The position numbers were made by a program, and so were the translations under genes. A stretch of DNA of 31,524 bases from Nephromyces sp. MM_2019 (Eukaryota > Apicomplexa > Aconoidasida > Nephromycida), in NCBI GenBank assembly GCA_015657535.1, contig JADHZB010000733.1, positions 1 through 31,524 on the forward strand. The letters run 5' to 3'. The notes below the pieces were generated by a model. It was not told the origin of the DNA, searched no databases, and worked only from the letters and a program-made list of their open reading frames with translations. Every line of letters starts with the position of its first letter. The stretch's first letter is position 1. Below, one piece after another: positions 1 to 11,596 of the stretch.

Positions 1-704
1 TATATATATATATCGCTTAGCTATTTAAGTGCCTACTTAACAGCTACTATATGGCCAGCTATCATTTATATAAATGAACCCATATTTACACACATTTTTA
101 TATCCAATTTTATAAGCTATACATATTTACAGACCAATTCACTTTAATCAACTAAACGTATCTACATTACCTATATATTCATCCTACCTCTTTACAAATA
201 CGCATTATCCTCATATATTTTACACACACACACAATAATCCTTTTTTTTATCCACATACGCACACTCTTTCCCTCATATTTCACACACTAACACTCTACC
301 CTTATATCACACACAAACTTTATCCAGGACATGATACACATTCACACTCTATCTCTCTTAGTATACACACATACTCAAACCCAAGCACTAATACTTATAT
401 ACAAACACGCTCCACTCATAACATTATAAATAAGCACACAATCCCACACAATATATATATATATATATATGCTCCCACATATTATATATATATTCACACA
501 CACATATTATATCCCGAATTTTGTATATATATACACTCGATCCCATCCCTTAATACACACCTACAAATTCTACCCCTCCCCCACCCCTTCACACCTCACT
601 CCTCCTCTTCCCCTAGCAACTAGTCATCGTTCATAGTTATCCATGAGGTACCTAAACGACTGTAATTACAACGATATTACAGACATCCGCCTATCTTCCC
701 CCCA
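1..704. other. Low-complexity 5' flank of the PP2C gene
   Basis: No coding region is visible. The plus strand is very poor in G and rich in CA, TA and TC steps. It includes a pure TA run at 451-470, a TA run at the very start, and a C/T-rich stretch at about 566-615 just before the PP2C start. The flank probably holds the promoter and 5' UTR of the gene that follows, but I could not pick out a defined promoter element. Confidence 0.6.
451..470. repeat. TA dinucleotide microsatellite
   Basis: Ten uninterrupted TA units lie in the CA-rich flank upstream of the PP2C gene. Similar pure TA runs occur at 4231-4252 and about 30417-30437, always in non-coding sequence. Confidence 0.9.
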
Positions 705-3639
705 ATGGGAAATTACCTCAATAAACCAATCACTGAAAAACATTCAATAGATGGAGAACAAGGCCTCTACCCATATCGTTGGGCTGCCTCTGAAATGCAG
801 GGGTGGAGAATGAATATGGAGGACTCATATTTTCTTGATTTTGAAACATTTAAAAACAATGGTTTCTATGCTATGGGAATATTTGATGGACATGGAGGTT
901 GCCATGTTGCACGGTGTGTGTGTGTGTGAAAGGGATTTGGGAGGGGGACGTGGATCAAGTTGTGAATAGTAATGTATGTTGAATTAGGGTGAAATATCCT
1001 TGAAGGTTATGTTTTGTATTATGTACAGTAAATCTTTGGGAAGCTTTTATCTATGTATGTAGTGTGGCATTTACTATATATACTGTGTGTGTATATTAGG
1101 ACATTTTTTTGATTAGTTTCGTATTGAAAAGGATATCTGATTAATTTTAACTATAGTCCATTTCATTCACACACATTCCTATACATATAACTTATATTCT
1201 CAAGACTATTAAACAATTATGAACAGATATATATAACAAAATTATGACCACATTGTGTATTGAAACTACTATACACACCTCCAACCACTATATATCGAAA
1301 TAACCCTCACATCAAAGATAATAAATTTATATCATCTCTTAATGACCATATATATATACAGTAACACAATGTATCACGAACCTATCTCATACCTAAGACA
1401 CTACATATATATATATATAATACAGAAGTGGTATATACAAATTAAAGATAATTCATACAACATGTATAAAAAGATACTTGTATATATTTAATGTATATGT
1501 GTTATGTGTGTAAGTAGGTATGCTGCAAGCCATATAAGCGAATTTTTATTGAATTTTATCAACATCCATAATGGTGATTTAAGTAAGGCTTTAAAATCAT
1601 CCTATCTGGGCTTAGATACAGCTCTCAGCCTTCCTGATACACAAGATGAATTATCACAGTTATCCCTTATAAAGAGAGATTCTAATTGTAATGTTAGCCC
1701 CAATTTCAAACAAGCAGCAAATAACAATTCAACCACACATTGTACAGAAACTAGTACAAAATCGGATGAAGAGATTCAACAAGATGATTTTCAAAATGAA
1801 GGTAGCTTTTCATATGCACATAAATTTATATATATGTACACACTCATTTACATATATGATCACAACTTTTGAGCTATACACCCGTATGATTTTACGATTA
1901 ACTTATAAATACTTTAACATACGAAAGTTCAAACACATTCACACCAACCTTAATGCTTAAACCACACACTCATATATATATATCGATTAAAAATCACATC
2001 CTATATGAGTTTGATATATAAACCATTCATTCCAAGAATATACAAATTCTAAGCTACAAACATCATAATCATATGTATTACCTACCCCCTCCACCTCACC
2101 ACCAATACTACCTTACCCATCTACACACTCACACTCCTTATACCTCTTAACCCATCTACACACTTATACCCATCCCAACACAATCTAAAATTAGATTTCA
2201 TAATAGAAAGTGATTCAATAGCATCTGAGAAGAATTCAACAACACATATAGAGATGGATCAGGGTGTACATACAGCTTGTATACATTCTTCACAAACTAT
2301 AAATATAACTCAAGAAACAAGCACACATATTGAGAATAAGGAAAATGAATCACCAAAGAATTTAAAATCTTTTTTTAAGAAGAAAAAGAATAATAATTCA
2401 AATCATATTTTTGACAAATCACACAAGAAGAATACTGCTATAGATGAATTTAAACCTTCTACATCAATGAATGATGAATTCAGAGGACTTAATGAATCGA
2501 AAACTTGGTTATCTAGCTACAATAATTTCATATTTGATACATTTAGACGTTATTTTTCAAGGCGGGTACCTCGTTTTTCACAATCTGTAACACCTTCACT
2601 TGCTATGAATGCTGGGTGTACAGCTGTTACATGTTTAATTACAGAGTATAATTATATTGTAGCTAATGCGGGTGACTCTAGGTGTGTATTATGTCGTGGT
2701 ACAAAGGCATTGGACCTATCAAAAGATCATAAACCAGACCTCGATAGTGAAAGAAGTCGTATAATTTATGCGGGTGGTTTCTTAGAAGCTGGGAGAGTAA
2801 ATGGAAACCTAAACTTGAGTAGAGCATTGGGTGATTTAACATATAAACAAAACCCAATCCTTCCGCAAGATAAACAAATCATTAGTGCATCACCTGAACT
2901 CACACTCATCTCTAAATCTGAAGAAGATGAATTCATTATACTGGGATGTGATGGTATATGGGAAACACTCAGCTCACAAGAAATTATTGATTTTGTATTG
3001 AACAGGATCAAGGTATCCTTTTTTATATAATTATATATTATTTTATCTAACCACACATATACATTTATTTCTTGGTCTAGAAAGTATATGCAGTGTATGT
3101 GTAGTGAGTTTATGGAGTGTGTATGTAGTGTGAGTATTTGAGTGTACGTGGATATGTGTTTAGTGTTAGTTTGTGTCTAAGTGCTTGAGAGTGCTTGTGA
3201 GTGTTTGTAAGCATTTGAGAGAGTGTGACTGAGAGTCAATGTGAACGAGAGATATGTTGATTATATAAATACTATTGTTGTTTATATACAAAATTTATCT
3301 ATTTTTTAAAATTTACATTATAATCCATCTATATTTAATAAGAAAGTATGCGTACGAGAAGGAGAAAGATAGATACTGATATGCAAACATCATTAATCTA
3401 TATAGACATATATAACCAATATTTCTTTACAATTAAAATATAATATACATTTATTAATTTCATACGTATATATAACACACACACTATTTATATTTATATT
3501 ACAGACGACAACAAATTTGTCAGCAATTTTAGATAAATTATTTGAAAGCCTAATATCCCCTGACCCAGAAATTTCTGAATTTGGCTGTGATAATATGACG
3601 GCGATTATTATTGATTTAAAGAAATGCAGAGAAACATGA
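705..3639 (+). CDS. PP2C-family (PPM) Ser/Thr protein phosphatase, four exons
   Basis: Predicted metal-dependent phosphatase that removes phosphate from Ser/Thr in proteins. Exons: 705-913, 1518-1801, 2195-3012, 3505-3639; phases match at every junction, giving 481 aa. The family motifs appear in order: RMNMED (about 35-40), DGHGG (61-65), GCTA (about 305), ANAGDSR (321-327), SRALGD (373-378), GCDGIW (415-420) and GCDNMT (464-469). The metal-binding acidic residues are therefore present. The protein starts MGNYLNKP, a typical N-myristoylation context (Gly2), which suggests membrane attachment (inference). About 190 residues of N/S/K-rich low-complexity sequence, including a basic KKKK patch, are inserted between the DGHGG region and GCTA. 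The three introns are long (604, 393 and 492 nt) and rich in dinucleotide repeats, unlike introns of most other genes here. The phosphatase call is secure; substrate is unknown. Confidence 0.93.
914..1517 (+). other. Intron 1 of the PP2C gene, GT-rich start and CA-rich end
   Basis: The donor lies inside a GT repeat at 914-928. It is followed by a G-rich patch at 932-953 with three runs of three or more G. The second half turns to CA/TA repeats, and the acceptor TAG ends at 1517. Splicing completes an Arg codon and continues the conserved PP2C helix after DGHGG. Confidence 0.8.
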
Positions 3640-4230
3640 AATTAGCATATAAATAAATTTTTAAAAATACATTTTTTAAGAATTAACAATCTATTATTTA
3701 CATCTTTCAAGTGTTAAGAGAGCTACACACTTTCACTATGAAACATCTTATACTTAGCTTTTTAAATTTCTTTATGTATAAATACAGATATTTCTGAATA
3801 CAGTTTAAATGTTTAGTGTGTGTAGATAAGAATGTAGCTTTTTCAATTTTATTAGAGCTTTTTTTTTTCTCTCTTTTTTTTAAATTTTTTTCAGGGATCC
3901 AGATGTTTCACACAAGATTTATATGAACCTGAATTTTGTTGTAATTAATAATATAGATATAATAATATTCATACAAACATATGTAAGCCCCCCCCCTACA
4001 CACAAACTTGTCTATAAAGTAGCTTATATATGTGATGTACACACTCTAAACCACTTTGTACACACCTTATTATAGATTATACATAAAATATGTATTCATC
4101 CACAATTATACAAAAAAATAAATTTTTTAAAAACATCCATTCAATATATCATTATATTTACTTTGAATAAAACGAATATTAATAATTATCACATTAATAA
4201 TAATAGAGTATTTTAAATTAACAATCAATG

Positions 4231-4252
4231 TATATATATATATATATATATA
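4231..4252. repeat. TA dinucleotide microsatellite
   Basis: Eleven TA units without interruption in the spacer downstream of the PP2C gene. Confidence 0.9.
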
Positions 4253-5599
4253 CTAAACTATCTATAAATTTGAAATATATAGTCTTACACACATCATATA
4301 TAATTATAGATATCACACTATATTTCTTGAACTGTTAATTCAATATTTATTCATACATTGTAATTAGTACATAAAACAGATTACACACTTTTACACACAT
4401 TATTCTTATTTATCCATAAGTGCAATGAAACATATATAAACCATAACACTTAGATATCAACAAACGCTCAAAAATTCTACTTATCACATTACATAAACAT
4501 TTATTTCACTCATTTACTACGTATATAATATATTATTTAGCTATTTTACTCTATATAATATATATTTATATCTATGTACCGTGTGTTAGTAAATATATTA
4601 TCTGCATTTACATATGTTTGATGTATGTACATATATTTAATGTGCGTAGATAATTTAAAATATACATGTCAATTATAGGTTTTACTGATATATTAATTTC
4701 AATTCTAACATATATGTTACACATTGTATTTAATATTACATTAAGCAGAAATTCCCACACATAAATTTTAGTACAAATAAATTTTTACCTAGATTAAATT
4801 TAAAGATACACAAGCTTTTACATACACAAGTTTTTACACAGATCAAAATATATTCAAAATTTTATATGTTAAATCATATACACATACACAGAGTTTACAT
4901 TTACAAACACTCATCAAACTAATTTTATTTAAAGTGTGTTGGTTATATTTTATTTAAGCAATATTTTGAAGTATGTGTGAGTAGGTGTGTAATGTGTAAC
5001 ATGCTTAAATAAAACATTTGGTTATATTATTTTTTAATGAATGATATGAGCAATTAAAATGTGTTATGTACACATATGTGCTTGTGTGTTCGTATGTCTG
5101 TGTAATATATTTTAATAAAGTGCATGTTTATATGTGTACATGTGTGTATGTCTGCGTAATGTATAAAATTAAATTCATATTGAAAAATTATTATATTGAT
5201 GAATAATTATATATATCAAATTTTGTATTATGTTTTTGATAAATTTCAAAGTAGAGTTGTGTAGAGATTTTTGAGATATTCTATTTATGTGTGTCATTCG
5301 GTGTGTGAATGAGTTCACTATAAATATATAATATACTCGGAAAAATTCAAATATCCTTCAAGTTATAGACAAAAAATACACACTTGAAAATGTAAATCAA
5401 ACATTTTATGTAAATCATAGCCTATGTGTAGTTTTATTTACCGTTTTAAATGACATGTTCATTTGTATACCCACACCCTGCCTTGAACATTTATAAAGTA
5501 AGACCCAAAAGAAATTACTATCTACTCAGTATAATCATCAGGCTATATAGAAAAAAGTTGAACACGCGTAAAAAGTTTTAATATCTTATCAAAATAACT

Positions 5600-6030
5600 A
5601 AAAACCTTGTAAATTTACACAAAATTAAAGCAAAAGTCAACAGACCTTGAAAATATATACTGAGTCATAACGCACACATATATACTCACCAGACGCTGGA
5701 AATGTGTACTAAATGATAGTATAAATACACACTCAATCCTTAAGGAACACGCGCTATGTTACGACATCCGTACATAGACACACTTAGATAGATACCTATG
5801 AAACATTAGCCCGCACACACTATATTACGCCTGTCATGCACACACATGTACACAACTTTGAAATGTGTATGCAAAGTCTCACAGCACACATACTCACACC
5901 ACAAATCTTAAAAATATATAGAAAAATGTACCGCACACATATTCACAAGCACCTTGAAGATACACATAAAAAAGAACATATACTCAAAATATACACAAAC
6001 TTTGAAAACATACATGGAATATAAGCAAAA
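5600..6030. repeat. Degenerate interspersed repeat region
   Basis: A loose pattern recurs several times: an A-rich core resembling CTTTGAAAA or CCTTGAA, then 20-40 bases, then GCACACATA followed by a T/C/A-rich ACTCAC-like stretch. Examples start near 5644, 5852 and 5950. Copies are imperfect and spacing varies, so this may be an old diverged tandem repeat or simply biased CA-rich sequence. Confidence 0.35.
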
Positions 6031-7346
6031 CGAGCACACAAACAAGGCTGTTTAGAAAACGAATTACACCTTGAGCATTTCAGATACTTCCTTAAAATCA
6101 GTAGACTAGGGCCTAAGATTTTTTATTTTGGTTATTAACACATTTTCAACACAAATAAATTAACAAGACTAATTTTAGTGCTATAACACACAATTTTAAA
6201 TAACACACCAACCTATGTTGATTAAAAATAGCACCTTTAGACACCCTTCCACCCAATTTTCACACCTTTAATTAGTTGATTAAAACACAACACTAAAGCT
6301 ATATTATACACAGGTTAAATTGAAATAATTCAATCTCAAATCCGAATCCACACATTTCCACATATATAATCACACAAAAACACTTGTAGTTCAAATTCAT
6401 CTTACATGAACATAATCTAGCTCTAATCACATTTATAGATACAAGTTTCTCACACACAAATGTCCGCTATATATACAAATGTATATTCGTTATAAGCACT
6501 CACATTCTTAACATTACATACACACCTATCACCACACACGATTACCCCATCTGCTTTAGATAAATAATTCTAGTACACACAATCAATCCTAGAGCTAACA
6601 CACACATCTATCTCTACATACATAATTATTGCTTTTGCACCGTTGTACACTTATACTCCTAATGTACAAACAGTCTAAAACATACATCAAAGTATACACA
6701 CAAACACACATACAAAACGTTCTTATATATATTTATATACATACACACACACATTAATAAAATCATACACATACTCGAGAATATAAACTAGCAAACTTAG
6801 TGTCACTTATTAGTGTCCTAAAGTATTATTACATTTATCATGAACACGTTTTCTGCACCTCTTGCTTATTAAATTTTTCTGACATCTCATCCAAGGTTTA
6901 CATACACTACTTTTTGTGTATAAAAGATATAATAACCAAGCCCTCACATTTTGATTAAAATTTTTTGACTCTACTATAAAAAGATTTACATTATCTCGGA
7001 TTTATTTATCCTGTATATAGCTACACAAAGCAATCCAAAACATATATATATATATATGTCATCTGTCACAGAAATAGCTGCGCATACCCAGTTGCCTCTA
7101 ATTATACTCTAATCCTCAACGACATTTCATATACATCAACCGTTCACAACAATACAAACAGATAATATCCTGCTCATAAAACATCTAATTATCATATAAT
7201 GATGTTTTCCTAATATCCAATATTGATCTAAGATGCTAATTTTTTCCAACATAGTTACATTTAGTACTTTACTGTAGACTACCTCTAACTCAGCAAATAC
7301 AAGTTGTTGCGTTTCCTGTTTTAGTACTTCTATCACCCTTAACTAA

Positions 7347-10300
7347 ATGTCAAGATCAACTAATAAAATGAATTGGGCTCAATCCCTCGATAGCGACTTT
7401 GATCTAATTGGGAGTAGTTTAAGCACTAAGAAGGCAAACTCTAAGGGTGGAGTTGGGAATAATGAGGGTATTCAATACATCTCCGACAACATCTCCGTTT
7501 CTTCTTTTAGAGGAGTACCTGACGTAGAAAGACGACAATACAACTTTAAAACAAGCAACATGTCCTATATGAGGGATTCAACTCCCCCAAAATTTTCTAT
7601 CAACAAAGCCCCCAGCTATCAATCTAGATCATCACACCTACCACAAAATATACATCAGGAGTCTGTAAACAACTATTCAATAACTCAAAACAATCTACGA
7701 ACTAGTGAATATAGTTATAATTCTTATTTTGGTGGAAACTCTGCACATAAACAAATACACACCTCAATTCAAGATGATGACTTTGATAAGACAAGCAAGA
7801 ACAGTCTGACAAGATTCCTAGGTTTTAACAGGCCAGCTTTTGAGAGTCCAATCGAAACAGGTAACTTGAAGAGCACAAATCTTTCCAGGGCTACCCTTGA
7901 CAACCACGATTCTCGGATGGGAACATTCCCCAGAACTAAGGAATCACCTTATGATGATACTATAAGCACTCAAGGAAGATTAGCAAACCCTAAACAAGAC
8001 ATACCCTTGATGCTCAAAAGCGTAAGAGCACACACAAGCCCAAGGAGAGTGCCTTATAGTATGAATGATTCGATTGAATCTCGCAGCTTTATAGAGCGAT
8101 ACCAGAGGGATAATAAATTCGATTATAAAGCAGACAGCTATGGCGATATTTCATCAATAAGAAGAGCCCCAAAGGACTATAGAAGTTCTATTCATTCGGT
8201 TTCGAATTTCAAAGATAATAACTTATCTCATCAAGAAAATCTCCGCGTCTTTAAGGGCTCTGATATACTTAGTGAACTCGGTAACAATAATATTGGGCGA
8301 TGTCTACCAGACACTTCTTATACGAAGAGAAAACCAAACATGGGAGAGAATAATTTCTCTTCAAGATTCGACAACTTTCATGCCAAAGTACTCCTAAGAT
8401 ACACTTTTAGCTTTGAATTCATCTTTACTAATTCCTGCTTTTAAGTCATATCCCTGAGATTACTTAATTATGGACACTCTCATCTTATTAAGATTGATAC
8501 TTCTTTCCTATATTGATAAATTTATTATAGTCCTATATTAACTACATTAATCTAGTTTGATGTTTGATTTCTGTGTTATTGTTTTAATGATAGACAAAAG
8601 AAGAGTTACTTAAGAGAATAGAGATTATGCAGAACCATATAACTCAGCTGAAAAAGCAGCTAGATGATGCAAATAGAGAAATAAAATCAAAAGATTTAAA
8701 TATTCTACAGCTAGAAAAACAGCTTAACACTAACTCAGAAATTAGGCAAAGTTATAGGAACTCCTACACTAGGGAAACACCAGAACATAACGTATACTTA
8801 GAACCATACACATCAAATAAGCATTACACAACAACTTTGATTAACAAGGAACTATCATACAAACCTCCTAAGAAGCAACCTGATGATATAATAAATAATA
8901 TAGAAGTTGCTAACCCCAATCTTACACGCCTGAAAACCATACTTGAAAGCGCACGCAAACGAGAAAAATTGTTCGATGATATTTACAAAAAAGATACACA
9001 AAACACACTGTCGATAACGGACGATGACCCTGATAACAAGAAAAGGGTTGCTTTCAAAGTAAGATGAAGTCACATTAATATATTTTTTGTTAAACTTTTT
9101 TTAAAACCATATGGATTTCAGGAAGACCAACAAATACAAAAATCTACAGCCATGGCTGAGCAAGGAAGTTCTCCTACAACATGTAAGAAACCTTGCTACT
9201 ATCCTAGAACACAAATTTAACTGTACATTAATTTTTCTCAGCCAATCCTAATACTCCTTCCGGCCACCCATGGATAAGCAACAGAAACATTATTCCAATA
9301 GAGAAGTTTAATGATGATGAAGATCCTTATGTAGACTTTGCCGGGAATACTACTAACCCTCTTTATTCTTTTCATGAAAATGTCCAAGCATTACCTTTTC
9401 CAATAGGTAGTGATGAAATTAGTAAATCTAACCAATCTAAAACGAATCGCAACTTTAAGCCTCCAGACGTTAATATTCATGATATGTTCACTATGAAACC
9501 AAAGCATGAAACTGAAGGAACTTACCCAGTTTTCCCTACAGAGCACGTGAATGATGCTGATAGTAATACCTTGAAATCAAAAAGTAAGTAGACAGCAATT
9601 AAGGGATGATATCTTAAATGAAAATTTTCTATTTTTAGGAGGGTATAACATTATTTGATTTTTTCTAAAATAATCATAGCATAGCAGTAAACTCTTTTAT
9701 TTAAGGAAACTAAGATACTAAGAGATAGATTTATTATTTTTATCTAAGTACCAAAACAAATGCAATACAATTTTAAATTTTTACAGCCCAAAAGAGCAAA
9801 ACCCCTGATAATAAAAGTCTGTTGGATAACCAACCATTTTCTGATTTACCGAATAAGAACACACCTTATGATAAGTCGGACAACCCTTTCAATACATCAA
9901 CTATTGATGATGACCCATTTTCAAAAGAACATTCATCTCCTCCACAATTCCCCTCTGAACGAACACCACATGGCAAGAATATTCACAATCAAAATAAACA
10001 CGAGAAATATGATGATTCACTTATGGCTTCTGAATCTGGAGTCACATTACATGATAATTTCAATTCGAGCCAAAGTAATCCCATGAAAACTGATACGGTA
10101 AGTTTAAAACCAGGAGATGATAATCAACATGAAGACTCATGTGGCAGCAAAAGCACAGAAAGCACAACAATAAATGTATTTGCTGAGAGCAACAATGAAG
10201 AGACCATTGCTGAAGAGAGTCCCAAATCTAACCTAGAAGAAAATCCTGATATGTCTTTAATTTTTTCTAAGAAATCTCTACTTAATAAACCGAATTCCAC

Positions 10301-10364
10301 CACTGAATTTAACCAGGATGTACTCGATGTCAAATTTTTTGAAGTATCCTACGATTCTAAATAG
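7347..10364 (+). CDS. Large disordered protein with coiled coil and NPF/DPF motifs, five exons
   Basis: Family not recognised. Exons: 7347-8387, 8594-9058, 9122-9182, 9242-9583, 9787-10364; all phases agree and give 828 aa. Exon 1 (residues 1-347) is rich in S, N, R and Y with no clear fold. Exon 2 opens with a strong heptad-like coiled coil (about 348-392, rich in L, K, E and Q). The C-terminal part is acidic and low-complexity, with short motifs QPF (652-654), NPF (669-671) and DPF (679-681). NPF binds EH domains and DPF binds adaptor ear domains in known endocytic proteins, so a trafficking scaffold is possible, but this is inference from short motifs. No membrane segment or signal peptide is seen. 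The start ATG is the first in the open frame. The exons are convincing as coding; function is open. Confidence 0.8.
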
Positions 10365-11596
10365 AGTGTTTGCTAACCTCACACTATCTCTTTTGTAAAA
10401 CATCTAAGTTGAGAAATCAAGTTAGTATATGTTACTTTTGTAAATCAATACGATGATTTTGAAGATTTTAAATTGATTTTTGTTAAAACAATATAAATCC
10501 AGTGCTAAAAAATATTATAAATTCAATTTCCCAAGATACAATATATATTGACATTTTATATATACAACTTATTAACGACAGAATACATATATATATACTT
10601 GAACCAAACAATTACTATTGATGAATTTAAATTTTCTTTTAAAAAAATTCTAGATATAACATAATTAGATCTCACTAAATTATCGCAAAATAGTAAGTAC
10701 ACATAGACATATTATGTTATAGAAATGAAATTGACTCTAAAGTGCATAGTAAAATGTCGATTAAAGAAAGCTTTGTTAAATATTATGGCAATTTTATGTT
10801 TGATTATTTGAGGGGATCGATTTATAGTCTAAAGTAAGGAGAAACTTAACCATTGTGTATGTTATTTTAATATAAATATTTTATCAAAATTATATATTTT
10901 AATCCCTTGGCATTAAAATACAAACTGAAAACAGTGCCCAGGATAAAAATTTGCATACCTTGGAGTTGAGAATAGTTTTAAATTATATTTTATCTAAGAG
11001 ATTATGAAGTATTTATACAACCAATTGAAAAGATTCGATTTTTCATTATGCCAAAGTAGGTAATAACATATAGGATATTATTTAGTTTTTTATGAGGTAC
11101 AGATTAATTGATGCTCAGTAGGAGTAAGATAAATTTGATTAACTTATATTGTTCATTAAAAAAAAAGTGATAAAATCCTTAACCTACGGCTATCTATGAA
11201 TGGATGCGTTATGAACTTTAATATAACATTTTCGGAAACAAATCTTCATTTAAAATGCGAAATATATAAAATAGAATCCGCTATATCCATCTTATTTTCG
11301 ATTACATAACATTGCCTAGCAAAAAACAATCTCTTTTGCACACAGAGCAAGTAGCTCTAAGCAAAGGCACATACAGACTCATATTGAGTAGTTATCCCAG
11401 GCTAATTCCAACCAATGTCAATATCTTTACAACACATAAATTTAATTCCCCAAGTTTTAGACATTAAATGCAGTTAGTAAAATGTGCCAAAAAATCCTCA
11501 CTACTTTGTGCACTTACTAAACAATTTTAAAAGTGAAATTGAATTCAGAAAACTGAAAAAATTGAACCAATCTATAAGGGCATTTTCAACTTCAAC
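10365..11596. other. Intergenic region between the coiled-coil and BRCT genes
   Basis: AT-rich sequence of mixed composition. No ORF or spliceable exon chain was found on either strand. An ORF starting at 11484 overlaps exon 1 of the following gene in another frame and is treated as a shadow, because only the other frame joins to the BRCT exons. It probably contains the 3' UTR of one gene and the promoter of the next. Confidence 0.55.

Larger units (their letters stand above)
3640..7346. other. 3.7 kb low-complexity intergenic spacer
   Basis: I see no gene supported by codon character or splice continuity. The spacer holds long T tracts (3859-3891), a 9-base C run (3988-3996), a TA run (4231-4252), a TG-rich block on the plus strand (about 4930-5165) and a long CA-rich block (about 5680-6760). 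The CA-rich ORF at 5836-6024 encodes only repeat-like H/T/I/K sequence and is not a credible gene. The last 300 bases before 7347 have more mixed composition and probably contain the 5' region of the next gene. Confidence 0.6.

Noticed and set aside
1691..1960. Plus-strand ORF overlapping PP2C exon 2
   Set aside because: It is out of frame with the conserved phosphatase motifs and runs into the repeat-rich intron.
5836..6024. Plus-strand ORF of 62 codons in the spacer
   Set aside because: Its protein is a direct readout of CA- and A-rich repeats with no fold-like character.
7136..7336. Minus-strand ORF of 66 codons just upstream of the coiled-coil gene
   Set aside because: Its start would lie ten bases from the plus-strand start, no further exons were found in the CA-rich sequence beyond it, and it has no recognisable feature. 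It remains a weak possibility.
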